The position numbers and the translations under genes were made by a program. Below, in pieces: positions 37,241-45,183 of a stretch of 55,214 nt of DNA. The first letter of the stretch is position 1; each line of letters begins with the position of its first letter. The notes below the pieces were generated by a model. That model was not told the origin of the DNA and made no database searches. It worked only from the letters and a program-made list of their open reading frames with translations. Source of the DNA: Pseudomonas indica NBRC 103045 (lineage in GTDB: Bacteria > Pseudomonadota > Gammaproteobacteria > Pseudomonadales > Pseudomonadaceae); assembly GCF_002091635.1 (NCBI RefSeq), contig NZ_BDAC01000027.1:1-55214 (forward strand), in the 5' to 3' direction.

Positions 37241-37264
37241 ACAATCTATAAATATATATATTGT
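37241..37264. promoter_or_regulatory. 24-bp AT-rich palindrome (BigR-type operator)
   Basis: Ten of twelve base pairs match across ACAAT...ATTGT, and a perfect AATATATATATT lies within it. It lies 26 bases before the ArsR/BigR-type regulator and 68 bases before osmC on the other side. AT-rich palindromes overlapping the promoter are known for BigR repressors. Confidence 0.7.
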
Positions 37265-37289
37265 AAATCACATAACTGAAAGGCTCGCC

Positions 37290-37613
37290 ATGACCTCATC
37301 GGAAATCGATATCCAGCAGTTGCGCGCCAATGCAGATGCCGCTGGCCAGTTGCTCAAGGCCCTGGCCAATCCTGACCGGCTCCTGCTGCTCTGTCAGCTC
37401 TCCCAGGGCGAACGCAACGTCAGCGACCTGGAGGCCCTGCTCGGCATCCAGCAACCGACGCTATCGCAACAACTGGCGGTGCTGCGCCGCGAAGGCCTGG
37501 TGGAAACCCGCCGCGACGGCAAGCAGATCTTCTACCGGATCAGCAGCCCGGCAGCCTTGGCCGTGATCAATACCTTGTACCAACTGTTCTGCGAGGGGCA
37601 GGAAAACGCATGA
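37290..37613 (+). CDS. BigR/SqrR-type sulfur-responsive ArsR repressor
   Basis: A 107-residue winged-helix ArsR protein. The two cysteines C35 (LLLLCQLSQGE) and C101 (LFCEGQ) match the pair that forms a disulfide or polysulfide bridge in BigR/SqrR. The recognition helix is in GIQQPTLSQQLAVLRREGL. Such repressors release DNA in response to persulfides. It overlaps the following YeeE/YedE gene by four bases. Confidence 0.88.
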   Translation: MTSSEIDIQQLRANADAAGQLLKALANPDRLLLLCQLSQGERNVSDLEALLGIQQPTLSQQLAVLRREGLVETRRDGKQIFYRISSPAALAVINTLYQLFCEGQENA

Positions 37614-38044
37614 CCATCGACTGGACGAACTTCACTCCCTGGAGCGCACTGGCCGGCGGCCTGCTGATCGGCATTGCGGCCGGGTCGTTCGTCCTCTTCA
37701 ACGGCCGGATCGCCGGCATCAGCGGGTTGCTCGGCAGCCTGCTCGAGCCCGGATCGGAGGGGCGCGGCGAGAAGGCGCTGTTCCTGCTCGGCCTGCTGGT
37801 GGCGCCGTTGTTCTGGCTGCTGTCCGGCTCGCTGCCCGAGGTGGAATTCCAGACCGGCTGGCCGGGGCTGGTCGCTGCCGGCCTGCTGGTGGGCATCGGT
37901 ACCCGCTACGGCGCCGGCTGCACCAGCGGTCACGGTGTCTGTGGCATGGCCCGGCTGTCGCCGCGCTCGCTGGTGGCTGTCCTGTGTTTCATGGCCAGCG
38001 GTTTCGCCACTGTGTTTGTCCTGCGTCATCTTCTCGGGGGCTGA
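37610..38044 (+). CDS. YeeE/YedE-family sulfur transporter, half 1
   Basis: A 144-residue membrane protein with about four hydrophobic segments. The conserved cysteine motif is GAGCTSGHGVCG, as in thiosulfate transporter TsuA and the PmpA-type half transporters. It is coupled to the repressor upstream (ATGA overlap) and followed two bases later by the second half. The two probably form one channel for thiosulfate, sulfide or persulfide. Confidence 0.87.
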   Translation: MTIDWTNFTPWSALAGGLLIGIAAGSFVLFNGRIAGISGLLGSLLEPGSEGRGEKALFLLGLLVAPLFWLLSGSLPEVEFQTGWPGLVAAGLLVGIGTRYGAGCTSGHGVCGMARLSPRSLVAVLCFMASGFATVFVLRHLLGG

Positions 38045-38046
38045 GC

Positions 38047-38466
38047 ATGCGCAAACTGACTGCATTCGCCGCCGGCCTGCTGTTCGGCCTCGGCCTGCTG
38101 CTGGCGGGCATGGCCAACCCGGCCAAGGTGCTGGGGTTTCTCGACCTGGCGGGCGCCTGGGACCCGTCCCTGGCGCTGGTGATGGTGGGTGGCATCGGTG
38201 CCGCGCTGTTGCCGTTCGCCTGGGCGCGCCGGCATGAGCGTTCGCTGCTGGGTGCGCCCATGCAGTTACCGCGCAAGCGTGAGCTGGATCGCCGTCTGAT
38301 CGTTGGCAGCCTAGTCTTCGGCGTCGGCTGGGGCATCGCCGGTATCTGCCCCGGCCCGGCGCTGGCGATCCTGCTCACCGGACAGTGGCAGGTGCTGCTG
38401 TTCGTCCTGGCCATGGTCGCGGGGATGCTGCTGTATTCAGCGCTGGAACGCCGGCGCACGCACTGA
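38047..38466 (+). CDS. YeeE/YedE-family sulfur transporter, half 2
   Basis: A 139-residue membrane protein (DUF6691-like) with about four hydrophobic segments. The N-terminal FGLGLLLAGMANPAKVLGFLDL and the motif GVGWGIAGICPGPAL are typical of PmpB-type halves. The conserved cysteine is in the latter. It starts two bases after half 1. Confidence 0.87.
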   Translation: MRKLTAFAAGLLFGLGLLLAGMANPAKVLGFLDLAGAWDPSLALVMVGGIGAALLPFAWARRHERSLLGAPMQLPRKRELDRRLIVGSLVFGVGWGIAGICPGPALAILLTGQWQVLLFVLAMVAGMLLYSALERRRTH

Positions 38467-38481
38467 CCTCTGGAGGTCATC

Positions 38482-38676
38482 ATGAAAGCCAACGTTGGAA
38501 CCCTCGACCGTGGCCTGCGCATCGCCGCCGGCCTGATCCTGATCGGCCTCAGCCTCAGTGGTGTGATAGGTCTGTGGGGTTGGATCGGCGTCGTGCCGCT
38601 TGCCACCGGCCTGTTCAGTTTCTGTCCCGCCTATTCGCTGCTCGGGCTGAACACCTGCCGTAACCGGCCACATTGA
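38482..38676 (+). CDS. DUF2892 (YgaP-like) small membrane protein
   Basis: A 64-residue inner-membrane protein. The N-terminus NVGTLDRGLRIAAGLILI and C-terminal FCPAYSLLGLNTC are the DUF2892 signature, the membrane anchor part of YgaP-type rhodaneses. Here it stands alone with no rhodanese domain. It lies in a row with the two half transporters and has GGAGG upstream, and probably assists sulfur handling at the membrane. Confidence 0.9.
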   Translation: MKANVGTLDRGLRIAAGLILIGLSLSGVIGLWGWIGVVPLATGLFSFCPAYSLLGLNTCRNRPH

Positions 38677-38694
38677 TCCCGGCCTGCACCCACA

Positions 38695-38723
38695 CGACGA
38701 CCGAGGCGTTGGCTCGGTCGTCG
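38695..38723 (+). terminator. Hairpin after the BigR operon (probable terminator)
   Basis: CGACGACCGAG at 38695-38705 pairs perfectly with CTCGGTCGTCG at 38713-38723 around a seven-base loop. Only a weak T-run follows. It separates the repressor-transporter operon from the persulfide dioxygenase operon. Confidence 0.65.
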
Positions 38724-38835
38724 CGCCTTGCCATCCTTTTGGCAGTCTTCTGCGACTATCGTCGAATCACCGCTATTTTTCTTTTGAATCAGGTACTTAC
38801 GCTGGCTTAGGGCGTAGGGGAAGAAGGCTTCCCTC

Positions 38836-38865
38836 TTATATGTATAAAAGTTCTAAGCATAGAAC
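38836..38865. promoter_or_regulatory. Two palindromes upstream of the persulfide dioxygenase operon
   Basis: TTATA-TG-TATAA (38836-38847) and GTTCTA-AGCA-TAGAAC (38850-38865) are both perfect and adjacent. The first shares AT-rich character with the BigR-type site at 37241. They lie 60-90 bases before the dioxygenase start, in the likely promoter. Confidence 0.55.
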
Positions 38866-38925
38866 AAAATAACAGTTACGCTCTTTCTTAATTATCCCGC
38901 TCGGCGATTCTTGAGGATGACGAAC

Positions 38926-39789
38926 ATGCAACCCCACGTTGAAGCCTTCTTCGATCCGAACACCTTCACCTACAGCTATGTGGTCAGCGACCCCGCCACC
39001 GGGCGCTGCGCCATCGTCGACTCGGTACTCGACTACGATCCGGCGGCGGGGCGCACCTCCTTCGCCAGCGCCGACCGGCTGATCGCCTATGTCCGCGCGC
39101 AGGGGCTGACGGTCGAATGGCTGCTGGAGACCCACGTCCACGCCGACCACCTGTCCGCCGCGCCTTACCTGAAACGCGAACTGGGCGGCCGGCTGGCCAT
39201 CGGCGACCACATCACCGTAGTCCAGGGCGTCTTCGGCAAGCTGTTCAACGCCGGCAGCGAATTCGCCACCGACGGCAGCCAGTTCGATCACCTGTTCCAC
39301 GACGGCGACCGCTTCACCATCGGCACCCTCGAGGCCCGCGCCCTGCATACGCCGGGTCACACCCCGGCGTGCATGACCTACGTGATCGGCGATGCCGCCT
39401 TCGTCGGCGACACCCTGTTCATGCCGGACTACGGCACCGCCCGCTGCGACTTCCCCGGTGGCGATGCACGGGTGCTGTACCGCTCGATCCGCACGTTGTT
39501 CGAGCTGCCCGACGACACCCGTCTGTTCATGTGCCACGACTACAAGGCGCCGGGGCGCGAAGACTTCCGCTACCAAACCAGCGTGGCCGAGGAGCGTGCG
39601 CATAACGTGCACGTCCATGAAGGCGTCAGCGAGGACGACTTCGTCGCCATGCGCAGCGCCCGCGACGCGACCCTGGGCATGCCCACGCTGATCCTGCCGT
39701 CGGTGCAGGTGAACATGCGTGCCGGTGAGCTGCCGCCCGCCGAGGGCAACGGCACCCGCTATCTGAAAATCCCCTTGAACGTGCTCTGA
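38926..39789 (+). CDS. Persulfide dioxygenase-type metallo-beta-lactamase protein
   Basis: A 287-residue metallo-hydrolase. The metal motif is THVHADHLSAA, with further ligands in HTPGHTPACMTY, FVGDTLF and CHDY. This matches ETHE1/Blh persulfide dioxygenases, which oxidise glutathione persulfide to sulfite. The ATG at 38926 is chosen because GAGG lies nine bases upstream; two earlier in-frame starts exist. It is followed by the sulfurtransferase-SQR fusion. Confidence 0.9.
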   Translation: MQPHVEAFFDPNTFTYSYVVSDPATGRCAIVDSVLDYDPAAGRTSFASADRLIAYVRAQGLTVEWLLETHVHADHLSAAPYLKRELGGRLAIGDHITVVQGVFGKLFNAGSEFATDGSQFDHLFHDGDRFTIGTLEARALHTPGHTPACMTYVIGDAAFVGDTLFMPDYGTARCDFPGGDARVLYRSIRTLFELPDDTRLFMCHDYKAPGREDFRYQTSVAEERAHNVHVHEGVSEDDFVAMRSARDATLGMPTLILPSVQVNMRAGELPPAEGNGTRYLKIPLNVL

Positions 39790-39804
39790 GCGGAGGCCCG
39801 TGTC

Positions 39805-41544
39805 ATGGATTCGTTGAAACGCCTTACCCCGTTCATCGCCGTTGCCGCTCAGTTGCAGCCGGCCGACATGGGCACCCTGGCCGCCGCCGGCTACCGCTGC
39901 GTGATCAACAACCGCCCCGATGGCGAAGGCGAGGGCCAGCCAACCTCCGCCGAGATGGAGGCGGCCGCCAAGGCCAACGGGCTGGATTACCACTATCTGC
40001 CGGTGATTTCCGGGCAGATCGGCGATGGCGATGTCGCCGCCTTCACCGCGCTGCTCGACCGGGTGCGTGGGCCGGCTCTGGCGTTCTGCCGCACCGGCAC
40101 CCGCTCCACCAGCCTGTGGGCCCTGAGCGAAGCGCATCATCTCGACCCCGAGACGTTGATGACGACAGCGAAGGCTGCGGGTTACGACCTCGCCGGGCTG
40201 TTGCCGCGTCTGGAACAGCGCTGGCAGCAGGCGCCACGCACCGAGGCGATCCAGCCGCCGGCGCATACCGCCCGCTACGACGTCCTGGTCGTGGGCGGCG
40301 GCGCGGCGGGATGCGCCGTCACCGCCAGCCTGCTGCGGCGCGATCCCGGTCTGCGCATCGCGGTGATCGAGCCGCGCGAGCAGCACTACTACCAGCCGGG
40401 CTGGACGCTGGTTGGCGCCGGTGTGTTCGACCGGGCTCGCACCGAGCGGCCGATGTCGCGCTGCATTCCCAAGGGCGCGCAATGGGTGCGCGCGGCGGTG
40501 GCGGGTTTCGAGCCGGAACAACAGCGGGTGGTGCTGGAGGATGGCAATCGCCTGGGCTACCGGGTGCTGGTGGTCTGTCCCGGTCTGACCCTGGAATGGG
40601 GCGCCATCGAAGGCTTGCAGGAGACCCTCGGCAAGCACGGCGTGACCTCCAACTACCAGTTCGAGCTGGCCCCCTACACCTGGCAGCAGGTGCAGGCGCT
40701 GCGCCACGGTCGGGCGTTGTTCACCCAGCCGCCGATGCCGATCAAGTGTGCCGGCGCGCCGCAGAAGGCCATGTACCTGTCCTGCGACTGGTGGCACCGC
40801 CAGGGCGTGCTGAAAGACATCGAGGTGGAATTCTGCTCGGCAGGCGCGGTGCTGTTCGGTGTCGCCGACTTCGTGCCGTCCCTGATGCGTTACGTGGAGC
40901 GCTACGGCGCGCAACTGAACTTCAATACGAATCTGGTGGCGGTGGACGGGTCGGCGCACAAGGCCTGGTTCAAGCCGACCACGGCGGAAGGCGGCGCCCT
41001 CGTCGAGAAAGACTTCGACTTCCTGCACGTGGTTCCGCCGCAACGCGCACCGGCCTTCATTCGCCAGAGCCCCCTGGCCAGTGCAGACGGCTGGCTGGAG
41101 GCCGACCACGAGACCCTGCGCCATCCGCGCTACGGCAACATCTTCAGCCTCGGCGACGTCTGCGCCGCACCCAACGCGAAGACCGCCGCCGCGGTGCGCA
41201 AGCAGGCTCCGGTGGTCGCCGAGAACGTCCTGGCGGTACTCACCGGGCGCGGCCCGCAGGCGCTGTATGACGGCTACGGCTCCTGCCCACTGACGGTGGA
41301 GCGCGGCAAGGTGGTGCTGGCCGAGTTCGGCTACGGCGGCAAGCTGCTGCCCACCTTCCCGCTGGACCCGCGGGTTCCCCGGCGTATGGCCTGGGACCTG
41401 AAGGTGAAGGCGATGCCGAGCATCTACTTCGACCTGATGCTGCGTGGCCGCGAGTGGCTCGCCGAGCCCCATCGCCTGCCCCATGAGCCGCGTCCGGTGG
41501 AGGCCTCGCCGGCCTGCGACTTCCAGCAGGAGAAGCGTGGATGA
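39805..41544 (+). CDS. Fusion of sulfurtransferase/phosphatase-like domain and sulfide:quinone reductase
   Basis: A 579-residue fusion. Residues 1-140 form a TIGR01244/DSP-like domain whose active loop is C95-RTGT-R100, a six-residue loop as in sulfurtransferases rather than the CX5R of phosphatases. Residues 156-570 form a type II SQR-like flavoprotein: FAD motif VVGGGAAGCAV, cysteines in MPIKCAGAPQKA and near LGDVCAAPNAKTAAAV. It should oxidise sulfide to sulfane sulfur and may pass it on internally. The gene lies between the dioxygenase and a SulP transporter, which it overlaps by four bases. Confidence 0.88.
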   Translation: MDSLKRLTPFIAVAAQLQPADMGTLAAAGYRCVINNRPDGEGEGQPTSAEMEAAAKANGLDYHYLPVISGQIGDGDVAAFTALLDRVRGPALAFCRTGTRSTSLWALSEAHHLDPETLMTTAKAAGYDLAGLLPRLEQRWQQAPRTEAIQPPAHTARYDVLVVGGGAAGCAVTASLLRRDPGLRIAVIEPREQHYYQPGWTLVGAGVFDRARTERPMSRCIPKGAQWVRAAVAGFEPEQQRVVLEDGNRLGYRVLVVCPGLTLEWGAIEGLQETLGKHGVTSNYQFELAPYTWQQVQALRHGRALFTQPPMPIKCAGAPQKAMYLSCDWWHRQGVLKDIEVEFCSAGAVLFGVADFVPSLMRYVERYGAQLNFNTNLVAVDGSAHKAWFKPTTAEGGALVEKDFDFLHVVPPQRAPAFIRQSPLASADGWLEADHETLRHPRYGNIFSLGDVCAAPNAKTAAAVRKQAPVVAENVLAVLTGRGPQALYDGYGSCPLTVERGKVVLAEFGYGGKLLPTFPLDPRVPRRMAWDLKVKAMPSIYFDLMLRGREWLAEPHRLPHEPRPVEASPACDFQQEKRG

Positions 41545-43292
41545 AATGGCGCCGCTGGCTGCCCTGCCTCGAATGGGGACGGCATTACGATCGCTCGATG
41601 GCGGCCCAGGATGGGCTGGCCGCGTTGATCGTCACGCTGATGCTGATCCCGCAGAGCCTGGCCTACGCCATGCTCGCCGGCCTGCCGCCTGTAGCCGGGC
41701 TCTACGCCAGCATCCTGCCGCTGCTGGCCTACGCCCTGTTCGGCTCCAGCCGTACCCTGGCGGTGGGGCCGGTGGCGGTGGTTTCGCTGATGACTGCGGC
41801 AGCCCTCGGCCCGTTGTTTCCCGCCGGCAGTGCCGATTACGTCGGCGCCGCCATGCTGCTGGCGCTGCTGTCGGGGCTGATGCTGGCCGGCATGGCGTTG
41901 CTGCGGCTAGGCTTCGTCGCCAATTTCCTCAGCCACCCGGTGATTTCCGGGTTCATCAGCGCCTCCGGAATTTTGATTGCCGTCGGCCAGCTCAAGCATG
42001 TCCTGGGTGTGCCGGTTTCCGGCGATACCCTGGCGCAGCTCGTGCCCGCCCTGCTGGCCAGCCTGCCGCAGACGCACCTGCCCACCCTGGCGATCGGCGC
42101 GACCAGCCTGGCATTCCTCTGGTGGGTGCGTTCGCGTCTCAAGCCGCTGCTGATGAAGCTCGGCCTGGGAGTCGGTCTGGCCGGCAACCTGGCCAAGGCC
42201 GGGCCGGTATTGGCGATCCTGATTTCGGTGCTGACGGTCTCCGCGCTGCACCTGGATCAGGCCGGCGTGAAAGTGGTGGGGGCGATTCCCCGGGGCTTGC
42301 CGGGGCTGGCGTTGCCGACGCTGGACCTGTCGCTGGCGCTGCAACTGCTGCCGGCGGCTTTGCTGATCAGTCTGGTCGGCTTCGTCGAATCGGTGTCGGT
42401 GGCGCAGACCCTGGCCGCCAAGCGCCGCGAACGCATCGAGCCGGACAGCGAGCTGCTCGGCCTCGGCGCGGCCAATCTGGCGGCGGCGGTGAGCGGCGGC
42501 TTTCCGGTCACCGGCGGTTTCGCTCGTTCGGTGGTGAATTTCGACGCCGGGGCCAGGACGCCCATGGCCGGTGTGCTCACGGCCGTGGGAATCGCCGTCA
42601 CCGTGCTGCTGTTCACCCCGCTGTTCCACAACCTGCCCCAGTCGGTGCTGGCGGCGACCATCATCGTCGCTGTGCTCAGCCTGGTGGACCTCGGTGCGCT
42701 GCGCCGCACCTGGCGTTTCTCCCGGCAGGACGGCGCGGCCCAGTTCGCCACCCTGGCCGGGGTGCTGCTGCTAGGTGTCGAAACGGGCATCCTGATCGGC
42801 GTCGGGCTGTCGTTGCTGCTGTTTCTCTGGCGAACCAGCCGCCCGCACATGGCGGTGGTCGGCCAACTGCCGGGCAGTGAGCATTTCCGCAACGTCGAGC
42901 GCTTCGACGTAGTGGAAAGCCCCGGCGTGTTGTCGCTGCGGGTGGACGAGAGCCTGTATTTCCCCAATGCACGCTATTTGGAGGAACGCATCGGCGCGCT
43001 GGTGGCGGCGCGGCCGCAGGTGCGACACCTGGTGCTGATGTGTTCCGGAGTCAACCTGATCGACGCCAGCGCCCTGGACAGCCTGGAGGCCATCGTCGAA
43101 CGCCTGCATGCCGCCGGGGTGCAACTGCACCTGTCGGAAGTGAAGGGCCCGGTGATGGACCAGCTCAGGCGCTCGGACTTCCTCGAGCGCTTCGGCGGGC
43201 GCGTGTTCGTCAGCCAGTACGAAGCGCTCTGCGCACTGGACCCGCTCAGCGTGGCGCGGGCGAGCCGCCGGCCGCCGCTCACCCTTCCCTGA
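41541..43292 (+). CDS. SulP-family anion transporter with STAS domain
   Basis: A 583-residue transporter. About 10-12 hydrophobic segments; the family signature is PQSLAYAMLAGLPPVAGLYAS near residue 35. The C-terminal STAS domain lies around 440-560. Coupled to the SQR fusion by a four-base overlap. In this setting it may carry sulfite or sulfate made by the sulfide oxidation genes, or import sulfate; direction is inferred only. Confidence 0.92.
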   Translation: MKWRRWLPCLEWGRHYDRSMAAQDGLAALIVTLMLIPQSLAYAMLAGLPPVAGLYASILPLLAYALFGSSRTLAVGPVAVVSLMTAAALGPLFPAGSADYVGAAMLLALLSGLMLAGMALLRLGFVANFLSHPVISGFISASGILIAVGQLKHVLGVPVSGDTLAQLVPALLASLPQTHLPTLAIGATSLAFLWWVRSRLKPLLMKLGLGVGLAGNLAKAGPVLAILISVLTVSALHLDQAGVKVVGAIPRGLPGLALPTLDLSLALQLLPAALLISLVGFVESVSVAQTLAAKRRERIEPDSELLGLGAANLAAAVSGGFPVTGGFARSVVNFDAGARTPMAGVLTAVGIAVTVLLFTPLFHNLPQSVLAATIIVAVLSLVDLGALRRTWRFSRQDGAAQFATLAGVLLLGVETGILIGVGLSLLLFLWRTSRPHMAVVGQLPGSEHFRNVERFDVVESPGVLSLRVDESLYFPNARYLEERIGALVAARPQVRHLVLMCSGVNLIDASALDSLEAIVERLHAAGVQLHLSEVKGPVMDQLRRSDFLERFGGRVFVSQYEALCALDPLSVARASRRPPLTLP

Positions 43293-43306
43293 CGCGCCGT
43301 CATCCG

Positions 43307-43321
43307 GATCAACCGTTGATC
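43307..43321. promoter_or_regulatory. 15-bp palindrome after sulP
   Basis: GATCAAC-C-GTTGATC is a perfect palindrome 15 bases after the sulP stop. It could be an operator for the downstream cyclase gene or a weak terminator. A hairpin CGTATGCC-TGC-GGCATACG follows at 43413-43431. Confidence 0.4.
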
Positions 43322-43412
43322 GGCACGCTTCGCTGGCGCGCAGGCTGACCGGAACTTCATGCGCTGTAATTCATCTGATGAGTGCTCGCCATCCGGCGGG
43401 CTTCATTGTGCC

Positions 43413-43431
43413 CGTATGCCTGCGGCATACG
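43413..43431. other. Perfect hairpin upstream of the cyclase gene
   Basis: Eight-base arms CGTATGCC and GGCATACG flank TGC. It ends 35 bases before the start of the diguanylate cyclase gene and may fold in its leader RNA. Confidence 0.45.
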
Positions 43432-43465
43432 TCAGGAATAGCCCTCCAGTTTTGGGTCGTGCTAG

Positions 43466-44458
43466 ATGGATAGCAAAAACGAGCTTCCCGTTTCAGAAAT
43501 CGCCGAGCTGCCGGCTCCCGCCGAGACGCTGCTCGCGCTGATGCATGCGCGTGCCGAAGTGGCACGGCTGAGCGAGCGCGAACAACTGTTCAGCTCGCTA
43601 TTGGCCAGCGTGAATGCCGTGCTCTGGGCCTTCGACTGGGAAGCCAGGAAGATGATTTATGTCAGCCCGGCCTACGAGCGCATTTTCGGCCGCTCCGCCG
43701 CGCTGCTGCTCGCCGACTATGGCGAATGGCTCAACAGCATCTACCCGGACGACCTCGACTACGCCGAGCAGAGCCTCGCCGAAGTGATCGAGAAAGGCGC
43801 CATCGAGGTCCGCGAATACCGGATCATCCGCGCCGACGGGCAGATCCGCTGGCTCAGCGACAAGTGCTTCGTCAGCCAGCGCGGCGAGGCCGGCAAGCCG
43901 CCGATCGTGGTGGGCATCGCCGAAGACATCACCGAGAAGAAACAACTGGAAGGCGAGCTCCACCGCCTCGCCACCACCGACGTGCTGACCCAGAGCAGCA
44001 ACCGCCGGCACTTCTTCGAATGCGCCCAGCGCGAATTCGAACTGGCGCGGCAGTACGGCAACCCACTGGCGTTCCTCCTGCTGGACATCGATGATTTCAA
44101 GCGGATCAACGACACCCACGGCCACCAGACCGGCGACTTGGTGTTGCAGCGCGTCGCCCAGTGCGGGGCCGGCGCCCTGCGGCGGGGCGACCTGTTCGGG
44201 CGGATCGGTGGCGAAGAGTTCGCCGCGGTCTTCCCCGGTTGCGCCCCGGAACTGGCGCAACAGATCGCCGAGCGTCTGCAGCGGGAAATCCAGCGCCTGG
44301 TCATCCATGTCGACGGCGAATCGTTCGGTGTCACGGTGAGCCAGGGGCTGACCTGCCTCGGCCCGAAGGACACCAGCCTCAGCGCCCTGTTCGCCCGCGC
44401 CGACGCCGCCATGTACCAGGCCAAGCGCCAAGGCAAGAACCAGATCGTCCTGGCCTGA
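43466..44458 (+). CDS. PAS-GGDEF diguanylate cyclase
   Basis: A 330-residue soluble protein. Residues about 45-165 are a PAS domain with PAC motif (YVSPAYERIFGRS, DGQIRWLSDKCF). The C-terminal GGDEF domain carries GGEEF preceded five residues earlier by RRGD, an intact inhibitory I-site. It should make c-di-GMP under feedback control. No membrane segment. It is flanked by the sulP gene and an alpha/beta hydrolase and followed by a terminator. Confidence 0.92.
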   Translation: MDSKNELPVSEIAELPAPAETLLALMHARAEVARLSEREQLFSSLLASVNAVLWAFDWEARKMIYVSPAYERIFGRSAALLLADYGEWLNSIYPDDLDYAEQSLAEVIEKGAIEVREYRIIRADGQIRWLSDKCFVSQRGEAGKPPIVVGIAEDITEKKQLEGELHRLATTDVLTQSSNRRHFFECAQREFELARQYGNPLAFLLLDIDDFKRINDTHGHQTGDLVLQRVAQCGAGALRRGDLFGRIGGEEFAAVFPGCAPELAQQIAERLQREIQRLVIHVDGESFGVTVSQGLTCLGPKDTSLSALFARADAAMYQAKRQGKNQIVLA

Positions 44459-44462
44459 ATCG

Positions 44463-44495
44463 AAGGGCGTGTCCGTACTGCGGCGCGCCCTTTTT
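44463..44495 (+). terminator. Terminator of the cyclase gene
   Basis: AAGGGCG at 44463-44469 pairs with CGCCCTT at 44486-44492, followed directly by a run of T. It starts a few bases after the cyclase stop. Confidence 0.75.
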
Positions 44496-44590
44496 CATTT
44501 TCATAAGGAATAAGCAAATAATTTCTTATTCCTTAACGCGTATAAGGTGCCTTCCTATACTGCCTGCTCGTGAACAGCAGAGGCAGCACC

Positions 44591-45172
44591 ATGCGCAGCG
44601 AATCCATCCGCTATCTGATCGTGCCGGGCTGGCAAGGCTCTGCCGACGATCATTGGCAAAGCCATTGGCAGCGCAGCCTGCCGAACAGCGCCCGGGTGGA
44701 GCAGGCCGACTGGATGTTGCCGCGTCTGGCCGACTGGGTCGCCGAGCTGGAGCGCTCGGTGGCGGCGGACGCCCGGCCGGTGGTGCTGATTGCCCATAGC
44801 CTCGGTTGCGTCACCGTCGCTCACTGGGCGGCCCAGGCGCCGGCGGCATCGTTGCGTCGTGTGCGCGGCGCACTGCTGGTGGCGCCGGCCGACGTGGAGC
44901 GGCTGGGTTGCCCCGAACCGTTGCGCAACTTCGCTCCCATCCCCCGTGACCCGCTGCCGTTCCCGAGCCAATTGGTCGGCTCGGACAACGACGCGGCGGC
45001 CAGTGCGGTCCGGGCGCTGGAAATGGCGCGCGATTGGGGAGCGGAGGCGGTGATCCTGCCCGGCGCCGGCCACATCAATGTGAAGTCCGGCCACCGTCGT
45101 TGGGAGCAGGGGTTCGGCTATCTCTATCGCCTGCAGAACCGCATCGAACAACTGGAGCGGCGTCGAGCCTGA
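44591..45172 (+). CDS. RBBP9/YdeN-family serine hydrolase
   Basis: A 193-residue alpha/beta hydrolase. The nucleophile is in IAHSLGC, and the catalytic histidine is in PGAGHIN near the C-terminus. The N-terminus YLIVPGWQGSADDHWQSHW is the RBBP9/YdeN signature. The ATG at 44591 with AGAGG seven bases upstream is preferred to a GTG at 44570. The substrate is unknown. It lies 11 bases before the AAA+ gene and is probably co-transcribed with it. Confidence 0.88.
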   Translation: MRSESIRYLIVPGWQGSADDHWQSHWQRSLPNSARVEQADWMLPRLADWVAELERSVAADARPVVLIAHSLGCVTVAHWAAQAPAASLRRVRGALLVAPADVERLGCPEPLRNFAPIPRDPLPFPSQLVGSDNDAAASAVRALEMARDWGAEAVILPGAGHINVKSGHRRWEQGFGYLYRLQNRIEQLERRRA

Positions 45173-45183
45173 CTGGATCGCCC

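Noticed and set aside
38836-41484. 882-residue open frame on the minus strand
   Set aside because: It lies opposite the persulfide dioxygenase and SQR fusion, both with clear motifs. It is rich in H, Q, R and G, as expected of a codon-biased antisense frame.
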